A DNA stretch of 64,000 nt from Nocardia jiangxiensis NBRC 101359 (GTDB lineage: Bacteria > Actinomycetota > Actinomycetes > Mycobacteriales > Mycobacteriaceae). Positions 16,538 through 25,565 of this stretch are shown here, one piece after another. The first letter of the stretch is position 1. Every line of letters starts with the position of its first letter. The position numbers and the translations under genes are program-made. The notes under the pieces are model-generated. The model was not told the DNA's origin. It searched no databases and worked only from the letters and a program-made list of their open reading frames with translations. The stretch is taken from the NCBI RefSeq assembly GCF_000308615.1, contig NZ_BAGB01000160.1:1-64000 (forward strand), given 5' to 3'.

Positions 16538-17827
16538 ATGACCGATCTGGCATCAGTCGACTACTTCTCCGATGCGGACATCGCTCAGAACCCGTACGAG
16601 TACCTCGATCACCTGCGTAACCAGAACCCCGTGTTCCGGGAGCCGCACTACGGTGTCGTGGCCGTGACCGGCTACCAAGAGGCGATCGAGGTATTTCGCG
16701 ACGCCGGCACCTTCTCCGCGGCCATATCGATCGGCGGCCCGTTCCCGCCGCTGCCGTTTCAGCCCGAGGGCGACGACATCACCGCGCAGATCGAAGCGAA
16801 CCGCCACCACTTCCCGATCAACGAGCACATGGTGACGATGGATCCGCCCAACCACACGCGTACTCGGGCGCTGCTCGCCAAACTCCTGACTCCGAAACGG
16901 TTGAAGGAGAACGAAGAGTACATGTGGCATCAGGCGGATCGTCAGCTCGACGAGTTCATCGCCAACGAGAAGTGTGAATTCCTCGGTGAGTACGCGAAAC
17001 CCTATGCCACGCTGGTGATTGCGGATCTGCTCGGCGTACCCGATGCGGACCGCGACGAGTTCCGGGCCACGCTGGCCGGGCACGAGAGGCCCGGAAGCCG
17101 CGTCGGTGCTCTCGATCACGAGCCGGTCGGCCTCAATCCGCTGGAGTGGCTGGACAATACGTTCAGCGCCTACATCTCCGATCGGCAACGCACACCGCGC
17201 GAGGACATCCTGAGCGTTCTGGCCTCGACAACCTATCCCGATGGTTCGGAGCCCTCGATCATCGAACTCGTCCGGCCCGCCACCTTCCTGTTCGCCGCAG
17301 GCCAGGAAACGGTCACCAAACTCCTCAGTGTGGCTGTCAAGGTTCTGGCCGAGCGGCCGGAATATCAGCAGCTTCTGCGGGACGACCGCAGTCTCGTCGG
17401 ACAATTCATCGAGGAGTCACTGCGGATCGAAAGCCCGACCAAGGTCGACTTCCGTCTGGCCAAGAAGAGTACGCAAGTTGGTGGGGTGGACATTCCCGCC
17501 GGAACGGTGCTCATGCTGTGCATCGGTGCCGCGAACCGCGACCCGCGCAAGTTCGAGAGCCCGGACCAATTTCGACTCGACCGTCGAAACTCTCGGGAAC
17601 ACATCGCATTCGGTCGCGGGATCCACACTTGCGCCGGTGCGCCGCTGGCACGGGCGGAGGGGCAGGTCACCCTCAATCGGCTGCTCGACCGAATCGGCGA
17701 TCTCGCCATCGATGACAGCGTTCACGGCCCGTCGGGTCAGCGCAACTACCAGTACGAGCCGACGTTCCTGTTGCGCGGATTGCGAGATCTGCACATCACT
17801 TTCGATTCGAAGGTGCGGGCTGCCTGA
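16538..17827 (+). CDS. Cytochrome P450 (copy 2 of a close pair)
   Basis: This 429-aa P450 carries the same heme signature (FGRGIHTCAGAPLAR), I-helix AAGQET and K-helix EESLRIE as the P450 at 8938-10227. The two align end to end without obvious gaps, sharing the N-terminal PVFREPH and TFSAAISIGGPFPPLPF blocks. Differences cluster around residues 180-200, where substrate-contact loops are expected. It may hydroxylate a related substrate or another position. The next gene downstream is a TetR regulator 130 bases away, after a strong hairpin. Confidence 0.95.
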   Translation: MTDLASVDYFSDADIAQNPYEYLDHLRNQNPVFREPHYGVVAVTGYQEAIEVFRDAGTFSAAISIGGPFPPLPFQPEGDDITAQIEANRHHFPINEHMVTMDPPNHTRTRALLAKLLTPKRLKENEEYMWHQADRQLDEFIANEKCEFLGEYAKPYATLVIADLLGVPDADRDEFRATLAGHERPGSRVGALDHEPVGLNPLEWLDNTFSAYISDRQRTPREDILSVLASTTYPDGSEPSIIELVRPATFLFAAGQETVTKLLSVAVKVLAERPEYQQLLRDDRSLVGQFIEESLRIESPTKVDFRLAKKSTQVGGVDIPAGTVLMLCIGAANRDPRKFESPDQFRLDRRNSREHIAFGRGIHTCAGAPLARAEGQVTLNRLLDRIGDLAIDDSVHGPSGQRNYQYEPTFLLRGLRDLHITFDSKVRAA

Positions 17828-17893
17828 ACGAACCCGGTGGTTCTCGGACCATGATCGCCATCTTGCAGTCTCGCGACACTCTCGGGAAATATG

Positions 17894-17932
17894 CCCTGTA
17901 GTGGCCCACTCGTCGAGCGGGCCACTACAGGG
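17894..17932. terminator. 14-base-arm hairpin after P450 copy 2
   Basis: Exact arms at 17894-17907 and 17919-17932 enclose an 11-base loop. It starts 66 bases after the P450 stop and ends 25 bases before the TetR start. It could terminate the P450 message or act as the operator of the TetR gene; the length of the arms favours an RNA hairpin. Confidence 0.6.
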
Positions 17933-17957
17933 ATGTGCCGGAAGGAAGTTCGACTTG

Positions 17958-18557
17958 ATGGCGAGCGAGCACGACGCGGGGCCGGAGATACCGGGTGAGG
18001 CGAGTGATCGGATCTGTCGTGCCGTGATCGAACTGCTCGAAGCCGAGGGCTACGAGACGATGTTGCTGCGCGATGTCGCGCGTCATGCGCGGGTATCGCT
18101 GACCAAGATCTACAAGCTGTACGGTTCTCGTGAAGAGTTGATCCTGGCGGCGTTGGACTGGTGGCTCGAGGCGAACCGGTATTCCGGTCTGGAGGTGCGT
18201 GCCCTCGAGCCGGGCGAAACCCTCTCCATCGGGCTGATGCGGGTCCTGCGCTCCATCTTCGAGCCATGGGAACAACATCCCGCCCTGCTCACGGCTTATT
18301 TCCGAGCTCGCTCGGCACCTGGCGGCGAGATGTTGTTGCGTCACGGGCTCGACGCTGTCGTGCCCGCGGCGATGGCGGCGCTCGACGGGGTCGACGCGGA
18401 TTTCGTCCGAGATCTCGACACCATCCTGTCGAGCCTGGTCTACGGATTGCTCGGACGCTTCGCGTGCGGCGAGATCGAAGTGTCCGCGATCGTGCCGGCC
18501 GTCGACCGCACGGTGCACTGGTTGACGACTGGTTACGAGGCGGTTCGCGCCGTGTGA
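17958..18557 (+). CDS. TetR-family regulator
   Basis: This 199-aa TetR protein has its HTH at about residues 15-65 (AVIELLEAEGYETMLLRDVARHARVSLTKIYKLYGSREELI, of which VSLTKIYKLYGS is the recognition region). The C-terminal domain resembles ligand domains of KstR-like lipid-catabolism regulators, but the match is by feel only. The ATG at 17958 lies downstream of a GGAAGGAAG stretch. It directly follows P450 copy 2 and ends 6 bases from the convergent amidohydrolase. Confidence 0.92.
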   Translation: MASEHDAGPEIPGEASDRICRAVIELLEAEGYETMLLRDVARHARVSLTKIYKLYGSREELILAALDWWLEANRYSGLEVRALEPGETLSIGLMRVLRSIFEPWEQHPALLTAYFRARSAPGGEMLLRHGLDAVVPAAMAALDGVDADFVRDLDTILSSLVYGLLGRFACGEIEVSAIVPAVDRTVHWLTTGYEAVRAV

Positions 18558-18563
18558 GACCTG

Positions 18564-19829
18564 TCAACGCGGGTGCGCTTCGGCACCGTCGCCCGGATCC
18601 TTGTGGAACACACCATCTTTCATGATCGCGACGATCCGGTCACTGTCCTGCAGGACGGTGATGTCGGTGAGTGGGTCGCCGTCGACGAGGATCATGTCGG
18701 CGAGGAATCCGGGTTTGATCTGGCCGAGTTCGTCGGGCCGACGCATGATCTGGCCGCCGAGCGCAGTCGCCGACAGCAAGGCTTCCTTCGGCGTGTAATC
18801 GAGCAGCTCGACGAAATGCTGCAAGTCGCGCGCGTAGGTGCCGTGCGGGGTCCACGCGAAACCGTAGTCACCACCGGGAAGGATGCGGATCCCGCGCGCC
18901 TTCATCTTCTTCAGTCCGTCAATGGCGCATTCGAGCTCGTGTTTGTACCCGGCGGCCTCGGCGGCTTCCGGCGGGTAGCCGAAATCGGCGGCGTCGTGCA
19001 GGGTCGCCACCAGCCAGTTGATGCCCGGCGCTACGAAGACCTCGTCCTTCTTCGCTTCGAGCATGTCCAAGCCTTCCTCGTCGACGAAGGAGGCGTGATA
19101 GATGATGTCGACGCCGTTGCGCAGCGACATCTTCACCGAGTCGCCGGAACGGGCGTGCGAGCACACCCGCAATCCGCGGCGGTGTGCCTCGGTCGTCGCT
19201 GCGAGGGTCTCCTCGTCGGAGAAGTAGTTGTCCGCGGCGTGCTGATTGCCGGTGATCTCCTCTCCGGACATGCTGAGTTTGACCAGGTCGGCGCCGAGTT
19301 CGACGTTGCGGCGCACTGCCTTGCGCATTTCCTCGGGGCCGTCGGCGAAGGCGGTGATTCCTTCGACGAGCGCGCCGCCGGTCACGGCGATTTCCTGGCA
19401 ATTGGCCAAATAACGCGGGCCGGGGATCTGGCCGTCGTTGATGGCATTGCGGATGACGACGTCAAGCCGGGGTTTGGCCGCGGCGGCACCGACACACATG
19501 GTGTAGCCATAGTCGAGGTAGGTCCGTGCCGAGCGGGCGCACAGCAATGTGTGTTCCTCGACCCCCATGGAACCGAGGCCGGGCAGATCGGCCGAGTTGA
19601 CCCAGGAGAAATGTGTGTGTGCATCGCACAGGCCGCTCATCAGGAACTTCCCGCCGCCATCGATGACGCGGACTCCTTCGCGGGCAAGCTCATCGGTGCC
19701 AGGTCGTACCGCGATGATGTGGTTCCCGCGAACGAGGACCTCGCCGTTGAACGAGTCGGAGCCGGTGGAGTCGAAGATCTGGACATTGGTGAACAGTGTG
19801 TCGGTGTTGTGGGTAGGGGCAGACGTCAT
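18564..19829 (-). CDS. Imidazolonepropionase-type amidohydrolase
   Basis: The 421-aa enzyme has the metal-dependent amidohydrolase layout: HxH after the first strand (CDAHTHFSW), a Lys in ADLVKLSMSG, the His of CSHARSGD and the Asp-containing PGGDYGFAW. The family hydrolyses cyclic amides, lactones or related ring bonds. ATG 19829 has AGGAGGG six bases upstream. It lies 25 bases after the fusion hydrolase gene in the same operon, so it may open or trim a ring product from the same pathway. Confidence 0.9.
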   Translation of the reverse strand: MTSAPTHNTDTLFTNVQIFDSTGSDSFNGEVLVRGNHIIAVRPGTDELAREGVRVIDGGGKFLMSGLCDAHTHFSWVNSADLPGLGSMGVEEHTLLCARSARTYLDYGYTMCVGAAAAKPRLDVVIRNAINDGQIPGPRYLANCQEIAVTGGALVEGITAFADGPEEMRKAVRRNVELGADLVKLSMSGEEITGNQHAADNYFSDEETLAATTEAHRRGLRVCSHARSGDSVKMSLRNGVDIIYHASFVDEEGLDMLEAKKDEVFVAPGINWLVATLHDAADFGYPPEAAEAAGYKHELECAIDGLKKMKARGIRILPGGDYGFAWTPHGTYARDLQHFVELLDYTPKEALLSATALGGQIMRRPDELGQIKPGFLADMILVDGDPLTDITVLQDSDRIVAIMKDGVFHKDPGDGAEAHPR

Positions 19830-19854
19830 TGTCGCCCTCCTTTCGAGCGAATGA

Positions 19855-21516
19855 TCAAGGCTTGGCGAGGAATTCGACGAGCTGGGTGGTGACCGCGTCC
19901 GGGGCTTCGATGGGATGCCAGTGGCCGACACCGTCCAGGACGTGCAGTCGGGCGTTCGGGTACAACGCGAGTAGGTCCTCATTGACCGCGACGGGGCTGA
20001 CCGGGTCGGCATCGCCGGTGACCAGCAGAACCGGAACATCGATCGACGTGATGTCGGGCTCGACGGCTGCGGCGAGGGCTTCGCAGGCCGCGGCATAGCC
20101 CTCGGGGTTCTGGCCGAGTAGGAGCTCACGGACCAGTGCCGAGGTCAGCGGCTGGGTCTCCAATGTCTTGCGAGACAAGGCGTTTGCGACGATCGTGTCC
20201 GCCACCGCGGACATGCCGCCCTCGCGCACGACGCGGGCACGGGCGCGAGTGCCCTTGCGGGCCTGATCGTTCTGAGTTCTGACAGGCCCCAGCAGAGCGA
20301 TGCTGCTGACGCGATCCGGGTAGCGAGTCGCGAATGTCGTGGCGATCAACGTGCCCATCGAATGCGCGACCAGTGCCGTGGTGGTTATGCCCTCCGCATC
20401 CAGCAATGCACGCAGTTCCTCGACCCACTCGTCGATACCGGCCGCACCGGCGAACGGTGATCGGCCGTGTCCGGACAGGTCGTATCGCAGGACGGTATTG
20501 GTCTCGGCCAGTGCGGCCACCTGTGTTTCGAAGACCGTCGTGGCGCCACCCAAACCGTGAATGAGGACCACCGCCGGGCCGGCTCCCGTCTTCTCGCGGA
20601 ACAGACGCCGCCCGGCTGCGGGCACCAGGTGATCGCGATCGATGACGGCTCCGACCGAGTTGCGCAGTTCGCCGAGCCCGGTGGCCGACACGATCACCTC
20701 GTCTCCGGTCTGCAGGAATTTCGGTGGGTCGAACCCGATGCCGACACCGACCGGAGTGCCGGTGGCGATCACATCGCCCGGTTCGAGAGTGATTCCGGCG
20801 GAAAGGGTTTCGATAATGGTCGGTACGTCGAAGATCAGCTGCGCGGTGTTGGCGTCCTGGCGGATCTCGCCGTTGACACGCGTTTGGAGCTGGACGTTCG
20901 TGATGTCGACTTCGTCGGCGGACACGGCCCACGGGCCCAGCGGGCAGAAGGTGTCGAGCGATTTGCCGATGAACCACTGTTTGTGGTCGCGCTGCAGGTC
21001 GCGTGCGGTGACATCGTTGATCAGCGTGTAGCCCCACACGTACTCGAGCGCGTCGGCCTTGGTGACCTTAGTGGCACGCTTGCCGATGATGATCCCGATC
21101 TCGCCTTCGTAGTCCAGCGCCGAGGTGAGGTCGGTGTGTGGGTCGATCACGTCATCGGAGGCGATCACCGTCGCGGCGGGCTTGGTGAATACCACCGGAT
21201 ACTGCGGCACATGCTGACCGTCGGCGGAATCGGTCGCGTCGAATCCGCTGCGGGCGAACTCCGCGGCATGCTCGGAGTAGTTGCGGCCCACACAGAAAAT
21301 ATTGCGGTGCGGCACGATCGGCGCGAGCACCTTGCCGCCTTCGACGGTGTCCGCGATCGCCAGCCGTGCCGAGGCATCGGCGCCCGCCTCGATCAGTTGC
21401 TGCAGTGAACGGACCGATTCGCCGGTGTCGCTGAACCGAGCGGCTCGCGCTGCTCCGTTGCCGTCCACCACACAGATCCGTGCACCATCTGTACCTTGTA
21501 CCCGCGCAAAGCGCAC
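19855..21516 (-). CDS. Fumarylacetoacetase-family / alpha-beta hydrolase fusion
   Basis: One 553-aa polypeptide joins two hydrolases. Residues about 1-280 are a FAH-family domain (FCVGRNYSEHA, YPVVFTKP, LDYEGEIGIIIG, with the metal-binding Glu residues, and NDVTARDLQ). Residues about 290-553 are an alpha/beta hydrolase with oxyanion HGLGG, nucleophile VAHSMGT, acid GDADPV and His GVGHWHP. The start is GTG at 21516 with AAGGAGG 6 bases upstream. These two activities usually act on successive or alternative C-C cleavage steps of ring-fission products, so the fusion suggests a channelled step. Confidence 0.9.
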   Translation of the reverse strand: MRFARVQGTDGARICVVDGNGAARAARFSDTGESVRSLQQLIEAGADASARLAIADTVEGGKVLAPIVPHRNIFCVGRNYSEHAAEFARSGFDATDSADGQHVPQYPVVFTKPAATVIASDDVIDPHTDLTSALDYEGEIGIIIGKRATKVTKADALEYVWGYTLINDVTARDLQRDHKQWFIGKSLDTFCPLGPWAVSADEVDITNVQLQTRVNGEIRQDANTAQLIFDVPTIIETLSAGITLEPGDVIATGTPVGVGIGFDPPKFLQTGDEVIVSATGLGELRNSVGAVIDRDHLVPAAGRRLFREKTGAGPAVVLIHGLGGATTVFETQVAALAETNTVLRYDLSGHGRSPFAGAAGIDEWVEELRALLDAEGITTTALVAHSMGTLIATTFATRYPDRVSSIALLGPVRTQNDQARKGTRARARVVREGGMSAVADTIVANALSRKTLETQPLTSALVRELLLGQNPEGYAAACEALAAAVEPDITSIDVPVLLVTGDADPVSPVAVNEDLLALYPNARLHVLDGVGHWHPIEAPDAVTTQLVEFLAKP

Positions 21517-21527
21517 TACCTGCCTCC

Positions 21528-21573
21528 TTGAACCAATGTGAACCAATATGCTTAATCGGTCTGTATTGGTCAC
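21528..21573. promoter_or_regulatory. Repeated ACCAAT operator half-sites
   Basis: Direct copies GAACCAATGT and GAACCAATAT (21530-21549) are followed by an inverted TATTGGTCAC (21564-21573). The inverted pair spans the promoter of the FAH-fusion operon. The pattern suits a dimeric GntR-family repressor, whose gene is divergent at 21693. Confidence 0.65.
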
Positions 21574-21650
21574 AGTAGGTTGGTGCCCGTACGGAGTCAA
21601 TAGGCCGTGGTAGAGACAAGTAGCCGGGGACCTATTGGCGTGCTTGGTGA

Positions 21651-21669
21651 ACCAATGTCTATCATTGGT
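21651..21669. promoter_or_regulatory. Perfect ACCAATG inverted repeat, GntR operator
   Basis: ACCAATG-TCTAT-CATTGGT has exact 7-base arms. It is 24 bases upstream of the GntR start and shares its half-site with the repeats at 21528-21573. Autorepression of the regulator and control of the divergent operon are inferred. Confidence 0.75.
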
Positions 21670-21692
21670 CCACTCGGAGGAGAGGAGTTGTG

Positions 21693-22370
21693 ATGCCTGA
21701 GCCGGTCGGTCTGGGGGCATCGGTGCTGCAGCACGTCGATGCGCTGATCGCCGAAGAGGGACTTGGTCCAGGCGACAAGCTGCCGACCGAACGTGAGCTG
21801 GCCGCCGCGATCGGAGTCAGTCGCGGAGTTGTACGTTCGGCGCTGAACGGCCTGGAGAGTCAGGGAGCGGTGATACGGCATGTCGGCCGGGGCACCTTTC
21901 TGGCACCGAGCGCGTCTGTCGGAGTGCGAACGGAATCGGAGAATCAGCCGAGTCCCGCCGAGATCATGAGCTCACGGCTCACCCTCGAGCCCGAGCTGTT
22001 ACCGCTTGCCGTGGCAGCTGCGACGCAGGCGGATATCGCTGAAATGCGCCGCTGCCTGCAGGGCGGGGAGAAGGCGAACTCTTCGGAGGAATTCGAGCAC
22101 TGGGACACCGCGCTGCATCACAGCTTTGCTCTGGCCACCCACAACATGGTGTTGATCCGTGTCAGCGAACTCCTCATCGACAGCCGTCGGCAACCTGTGT
22201 GGGGAGGATTGAAGAAGCGCACGTTCCGCCTTGCGCTGCAACGTGAGTACTGCACCGAACACGGCGAAATCGTCGACGCGATCGCCGACCGTGACCCGGA
22301 CGCGGCACGAGCCGCGATGCGGGCTCATCTACGTCATGTCCGCAATACACTTCTCGGCGATCAAACCTGA
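21693..22370 (+). CDS. GntR/FadR-family regulator
   Basis: This 225-aa protein has an N-terminal winged HTH (LGPGDKLPTERELAAAIGVS, then RGVVRSALNGLESQGAVIRH) and a C-terminal FCD domain with the metal/ligand pattern WDTALHHSFA and TEHGEIVDAI...MRAHL. FCD regulators bind small organic acids. ATG 21693 is preceded by GAGGAG; a GTG directly before it is also possible. It is divergent from the FAH-fusion/amidohydrolase operon, with ACCAAT-type sites in the gap, so it likely represses that operon until an acid intermediate binds. Confidence 0.93.
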   Translation: MPEPVGLGASVLQHVDALIAEEGLGPGDKLPTERELAAAIGVSRGVVRSALNGLESQGAVIRHVGRGTFLAPSASVGVRTESENQPSPAEIMSSRLTLEPELLPLAVAAATQADIAEMRRCLQGGEKANSSEEFEHWDTALHHSFALATHNMVLIRVSELLIDSRRQPVWGGLKKRTFRLALQREYCTEHGEIVDAIADRDPDAARAAMRAHLRHVRNTLLGDQT

Positions 22371-22443
22371 TTCGCTTCGAGCTGTAGGCAGCGCACGAGG
22401 TGATGTCCAGTGTTTCCGATATCTGTTCTGTTCCGGCAGAGGG

Positions 22444-23397
22444 TTATCCGAGTTCGAGCGCTACCTTGATCGCGCCCGACTTGCGGTCGGCGGCCACGCG
22501 GAACGCTTCGGTGACATCGGCCAGTGGAAAGCGGTGTGTCACGAGTACCTCTGCGATCTCTGGGCGGGCCGCCAGCATTTCCGCTGCTTGGCGCATGTCG
22601 CGGCCGTTCGGGTGGGTGCAGTAGCCCATGGAGGCGACGAGTCGGGCTTCCTTGATCATGAGCAGCGTCGACGGAACCTCGAGGTGGTGATAGTGGACAC
22701 CGAGCACGGATATGATGCCGCATGGCGCCAGCCATTGTGCGCCATCGAGCAAGGCGCTGCTGGAACCTGCGGCATCGATGACGATCTCGTAGCGGCCTTT
22801 CGGCTCGGTGGCCCCGAGACGCTCGCCTATCTCCATTTGGTGGCGGTAACGCGCTTGGAGAGCGACCTCGGCAGCGTCCTGCGCCTGCGCGGCGGCGACG
22901 GCGAGTAGCCCGACGGAACCGCCGCCGATCACGAGCACTCGCGTGTTCGGCCCCGCGTCGGCGATCCGTACTCCGTGCCAGGAGACCGCCGCGGGTTCGG
23001 CGAGGAATCCGTCGCGAACGTCGAGATCCTCGGGCAGCTCGACTAGATGACGCCTCGGCGCTCGAAACCGCTCGGCCATCCCGCCGTCCGCGCCGAAGCC
23101 GAGGCCGCGTCCGAGGGCGGTGCGGCACAGGTTGTACTGTCCGGTTCGGCATGACTCGCAGGTCCCACAGCCGTACAGCGCCTCGATGACGACCGGTGTC
23201 CCGTCTGCGTGGACACCGGAAAGCTCGTGTCCGATGATCCAGGGCGTGCCGTTCGCGAGTGCGACGATATCCGACGCGCAGATTCCCGCAGCACGCATCG
23301 AAATGATCTCGCCGGAGCCTGGTGGTTCGTCGACCGCGGCGAGAACTGCCGAACCTCCGGCTGCGCGGACCGCGCGGATGGAGCGAGTTGGAGCCAT
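22444..23397 (-). CDS. Zinc-dependent alcohol dehydrogenase (MDR family)
   Basis: The 317-aa medium-chain dehydrogenase has catalytic zinc ligands in GICASDI and GHELSG, a structural zinc site (CGTCESCRTGQYNLC) and the Rossmann motif VLVIGGGSVGLLAV. The protein is somewhat shorter than usual MDR enzymes (about 340-350 aa), with a short N-terminal GroES-like region. ATG 23397 lies 5 bases after the stop of the SDR gene, so both belong to one operon. It is convergent with the GntR gene. Substrate unknown. Confidence 0.9.
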   Translation of the reverse strand: MAPTRSIRAVRAAGGSAVLAAVDEPPGSGEIISMRAAGICASDIVALANGTPWIIGHELSGVHADGTPVVIEALYGCGTCESCRTGQYNLCRTALGRGLGFGADGGMAERFRAPRRHLVELPEDLDVRDGFLAEPAAVSWHGVRIADAGPNTRVLVIGGGSVGLLAVAAAQAQDAAEVALQARYRHQMEIGERLGATEPKGRYEIVIDAAGSSSALLDGAQWLAPCGIISVLGVHYHHLEVPSTLLMIKEARLVASMGYCTHPNGRDMRQAAEMLAARPEIAEVLVTHRFPLADVTEAFRVAADRKSGAIKVALELG

Positions 23398-23402
23398 GGG
23401 AT

Positions 23403-24221
23403 TTACCGCTTGTTGAGCATGCCCGCGTCCACCGGAACGACCGTTCCGGTCACATAGCGCGACTCGTCCGAGGCCAGCCACAAGACCGCGTTGGACACAT
23501 CGAGTGGCTCCACCAGATCGACCGGCATGGCATTGGTCAGCGAGTTGGCGAGTGCCGGGTTGCGCTCCATGATCGCCGCGAGGTCGCCGTCGGCGGCCAT
23601 CGGGGTGCGAACGGCTGTGGGCGCGACGCTGTTCACCCGGATCATATGCGGGGCAAGGTAATTGGCCCAAGACCGCATCAACCCGATGACGCCGTGCTTG
23701 GCTGCGGTGTAGCCGAGGAACCCGGCTGTCGGAATGCCGACGCCGATGAGTCCACCGGTGGAGCTGGTGAGGATGATCGAACCGCCGTTGTCGTGCTTCA
23801 GCAGCGATGGAATCGCGACGCGACCGGTGTTCCACACGCCGCTCATGTTGACCGCGACGACATCTTCCCATTCCTGGTCGGGGTCCATGCCCTTGCCTCC
23901 GGCGCCGATGCCTGCGTTCGCGACGACGATGGAGGCCGGGCCCAGCGCGGCCGTGCCTTCGTCGAAGGCCTTCTGGAGCGCGGGGTAGTCACGGACATCT
24001 GATTGGGATGCGACGATGCGCCGTCCGAGTTTCTCGACCTCGGAAACCGTTTGGTCGAGGTCGGCCGAGGTGGACATCGGGTACTGCACGGATTCGATCT
24101 GGGCGCAGATATCCACCGCGATGATGTCGGCCCCCTCCTCGGCGAGGCGCAAGGCATGGCTGCGTCCCTGTCCGCGCGCTGCGCCGGTGATGAACGCTAC
24201 TTTGCCGTCGAGCTTGCCCAT
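23403..24221 (-). CDS. Mycofactocin-coupled SDR oxidoreductase
   Basis: The 272-aa SDR shows the mycofactocin-coupled signature GKVAFITGAARGQGRSHALR with EGADIIAVDIC, a loop insertion after strand two, and the catalytic Ser...Tyr...Lys (TSSTGG...YTAAK). It is a paralogue of the SDR at 10465-11304. It lies between a P450 and a zinc alcohol dehydrogenase, so it probably oxidises the P450 product. The ATG is 71 bases downstream of the P450 stop. Confidence 0.92.
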   Translation of the reverse strand: MGKLDGKVAFITGAARGQGRSHALRLAEEGADIIAVDICAQIESVQYPMSTSADLDQTVSEVEKLGRRIVASQSDVRDYPALQKAFDEGTAALGPASIVVANAGIGAGGKGMDPDQEWEDVVAVNMSGVWNTGRVAIPSLLKHDNGGSIILTSSTGGLIGVGIPTAGFLGYTAAKHGVIGLMRSWANYLAPHMIRVNSVAPTAVRTPMAADGDLAAIMERNPALANSLTNAMPVDLVEPLDVSNAVLWLASDESRYVTGTVVPVDAGMLNKR

Positions 24222-24292
24222 GGTGTTTTTCTCCGTTCGTGGTCAGCCGACCATCGAAATGTGGCCGGCTCGATATTTTTGGTCGGTGATTC

Positions 24293-25486
24293 TCAGCCGA
24301 TGCTGAGAGGGAGGGTTTCCCACCCGCGCATCGTCGAAGTGGAGGACAGCCGCGCGTGGTCCCAGTCGACGTCCCACGCCTGGAACCTGTTGAGAAATTC
24401 GTCGAGGGCGATCCGGCCCTCGAGTCTGGCGAGGGCGGCGCCGAGGCAGTAGTGGGTACCGATTCCGAAGGTGAGATGTTGGTTGAGCTCGCGATGGATG
24501 TTGTAGCGCTCGCCGTCGTCCCAGTGCCGCTCATCGCGATTGGCCGAAGCCTCGAGCAGCATCATCGCGCTGCCTTCCGGGATCGTCTGGCCGTACAGTT
24601 GGACGTCGCGCGTTACGTAGCGCGCTATGGCGTGTCCGGTGGGTTCGAAGCGCAGCGTTTCCTCGACGGTGTTAGGGATCAGCTCCCGGTGGGCCAGGAG
24701 GTCGGCGCGCTGGTCCGGGTAGCGGGTGAGCACGGCGATGAGCCAGCCGATCAGGCGTGCGGTCGTTTCGTTGCCGGCACCGGCGAGGACGGTGACGTAG
24801 GTCAGAATCTCCTCGCGCGTGAGCGTGCGTCTAATCCCTGTTTCATCCTCGAATTCGGCGTTCAGGAGTTCGGTCATCAGGTCGTCGGAGGGGTGTTCGG
24901 CGCGCCACTCGATGTAATTCGCGAACAGGTCCGTATCCATGAGTGCGCGTGCGGACACCCGCATCTGTTCGCCGGGCACGGTGCGTAATTTGGCGTCGGC
25001 GCGTTCCCGGATCGTGAGCTGGTCTTCTTCGGGGATGCCCAGCAGCATGCCGATGACGCGCATCGGGACCTCGTTGGCGAACTCGGTCATGAGGTCGAAC
25101 CGGTCGAGCCCGTCGAGCCGCTCGAGGCAGCGGACGCAGTACTCGCGGATCGCCGGTTCGAGCGCCAGCACCCGCCGCGGCGTGAACACCCGGGCGAGCA
25201 AGCGGCGGTGGAGGTCGTGAATGGGCGGATCCTCCATCAGCAGCGTGCCCGGTGGGATCTCGATATTCGCCTTGATGACCTCGAGGATCGGACCTCTCGA
25301 GGAGGAATAGGTGGTCCAGTCGAGCAGCGCGTTGTCGATGTCGTCCCAGCGGCTGAGGACCCAGAAGTCGTGGCGGTCATTATACCAGAGCGGCGCCTCG
25401 GCGCGCATACGCCGATAGATCGGGTACGGATCGCGGGCGATCCCGCGGTCGAACGGATCCCAGTACAAGGGGCTCGTATTGCTCAC
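24293..25486 (-). CDS. Cytochrome P450 (third, distinct family)
   Basis: The 397-aa bacterial P450 has heme signature FGIGTHYCLGAALAR, I-helix LAGAGNETT and K-helix EETLRFEP. It is clearly different from the paired P450s at 8938 and 16538. It heads an operon with the mycofactocin SDR and alcohol dehydrogenase and is divergent from a TetR gene, with a palindrome in the gap. No ferredoxin gene is adjacent, so electrons must come from a shared system. Confidence 0.95.
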   Translation of the reverse strand: MSNTSPLYWDPFDRGIARDPYPIYRRMRAEAPLWYNDRHDFWVLSRWDDIDNALLDWTTYSSSRGPILEVIKANIEIPPGTLLMEDPPIHDLHRRLLARVFTPRRVLALEPAIREYCVRCLERLDGLDRFDLMTEFANEVPMRVIGMLLGIPEEDQLTIRERADAKLRTVPGEQMRVSARALMDTDLFANYIEWRAEHPSDDLMTELLNAEFEDETGIRRTLTREEILTYVTVLAGAGNETTARLIGWLIAVLTRYPDQRADLLAHRELIPNTVEETLRFEPTGHAIARYVTRDVQLYGQTIPEGSAMMLLEASANRDERHWDDGERYNIHRELNQHLTFGIGTHYCLGAALARLEGRIALDEFLNRFQAWDVDWDHARLSSTSTMRGWETLPLSIG

Positions 25487-25524
25487 TCTGACACCTCATG
25501 GTGTGACTACTTCGTCGCCAATAC

Positions 25525-25542
25525 TTTGAACACTTATTCAAA
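25525..25542. promoter_or_regulatory. TTTGAA...TTCAAA inverted repeat
   Basis: TTTGAACACTTATTCAAA sits between the P450 (start 25486) and the divergent TetR gene. A second site, TTAGAACATCCGTTCAAA, occurs at the end of the TetR gene (26228-26245), giving the shared form TTnGAACAnnnnTTCAAA. Likely operator of the TetR protein. Confidence 0.7.
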
Positions 25543-25565
25543 CTTTAGAGGTCGGTGTTGTCAAT

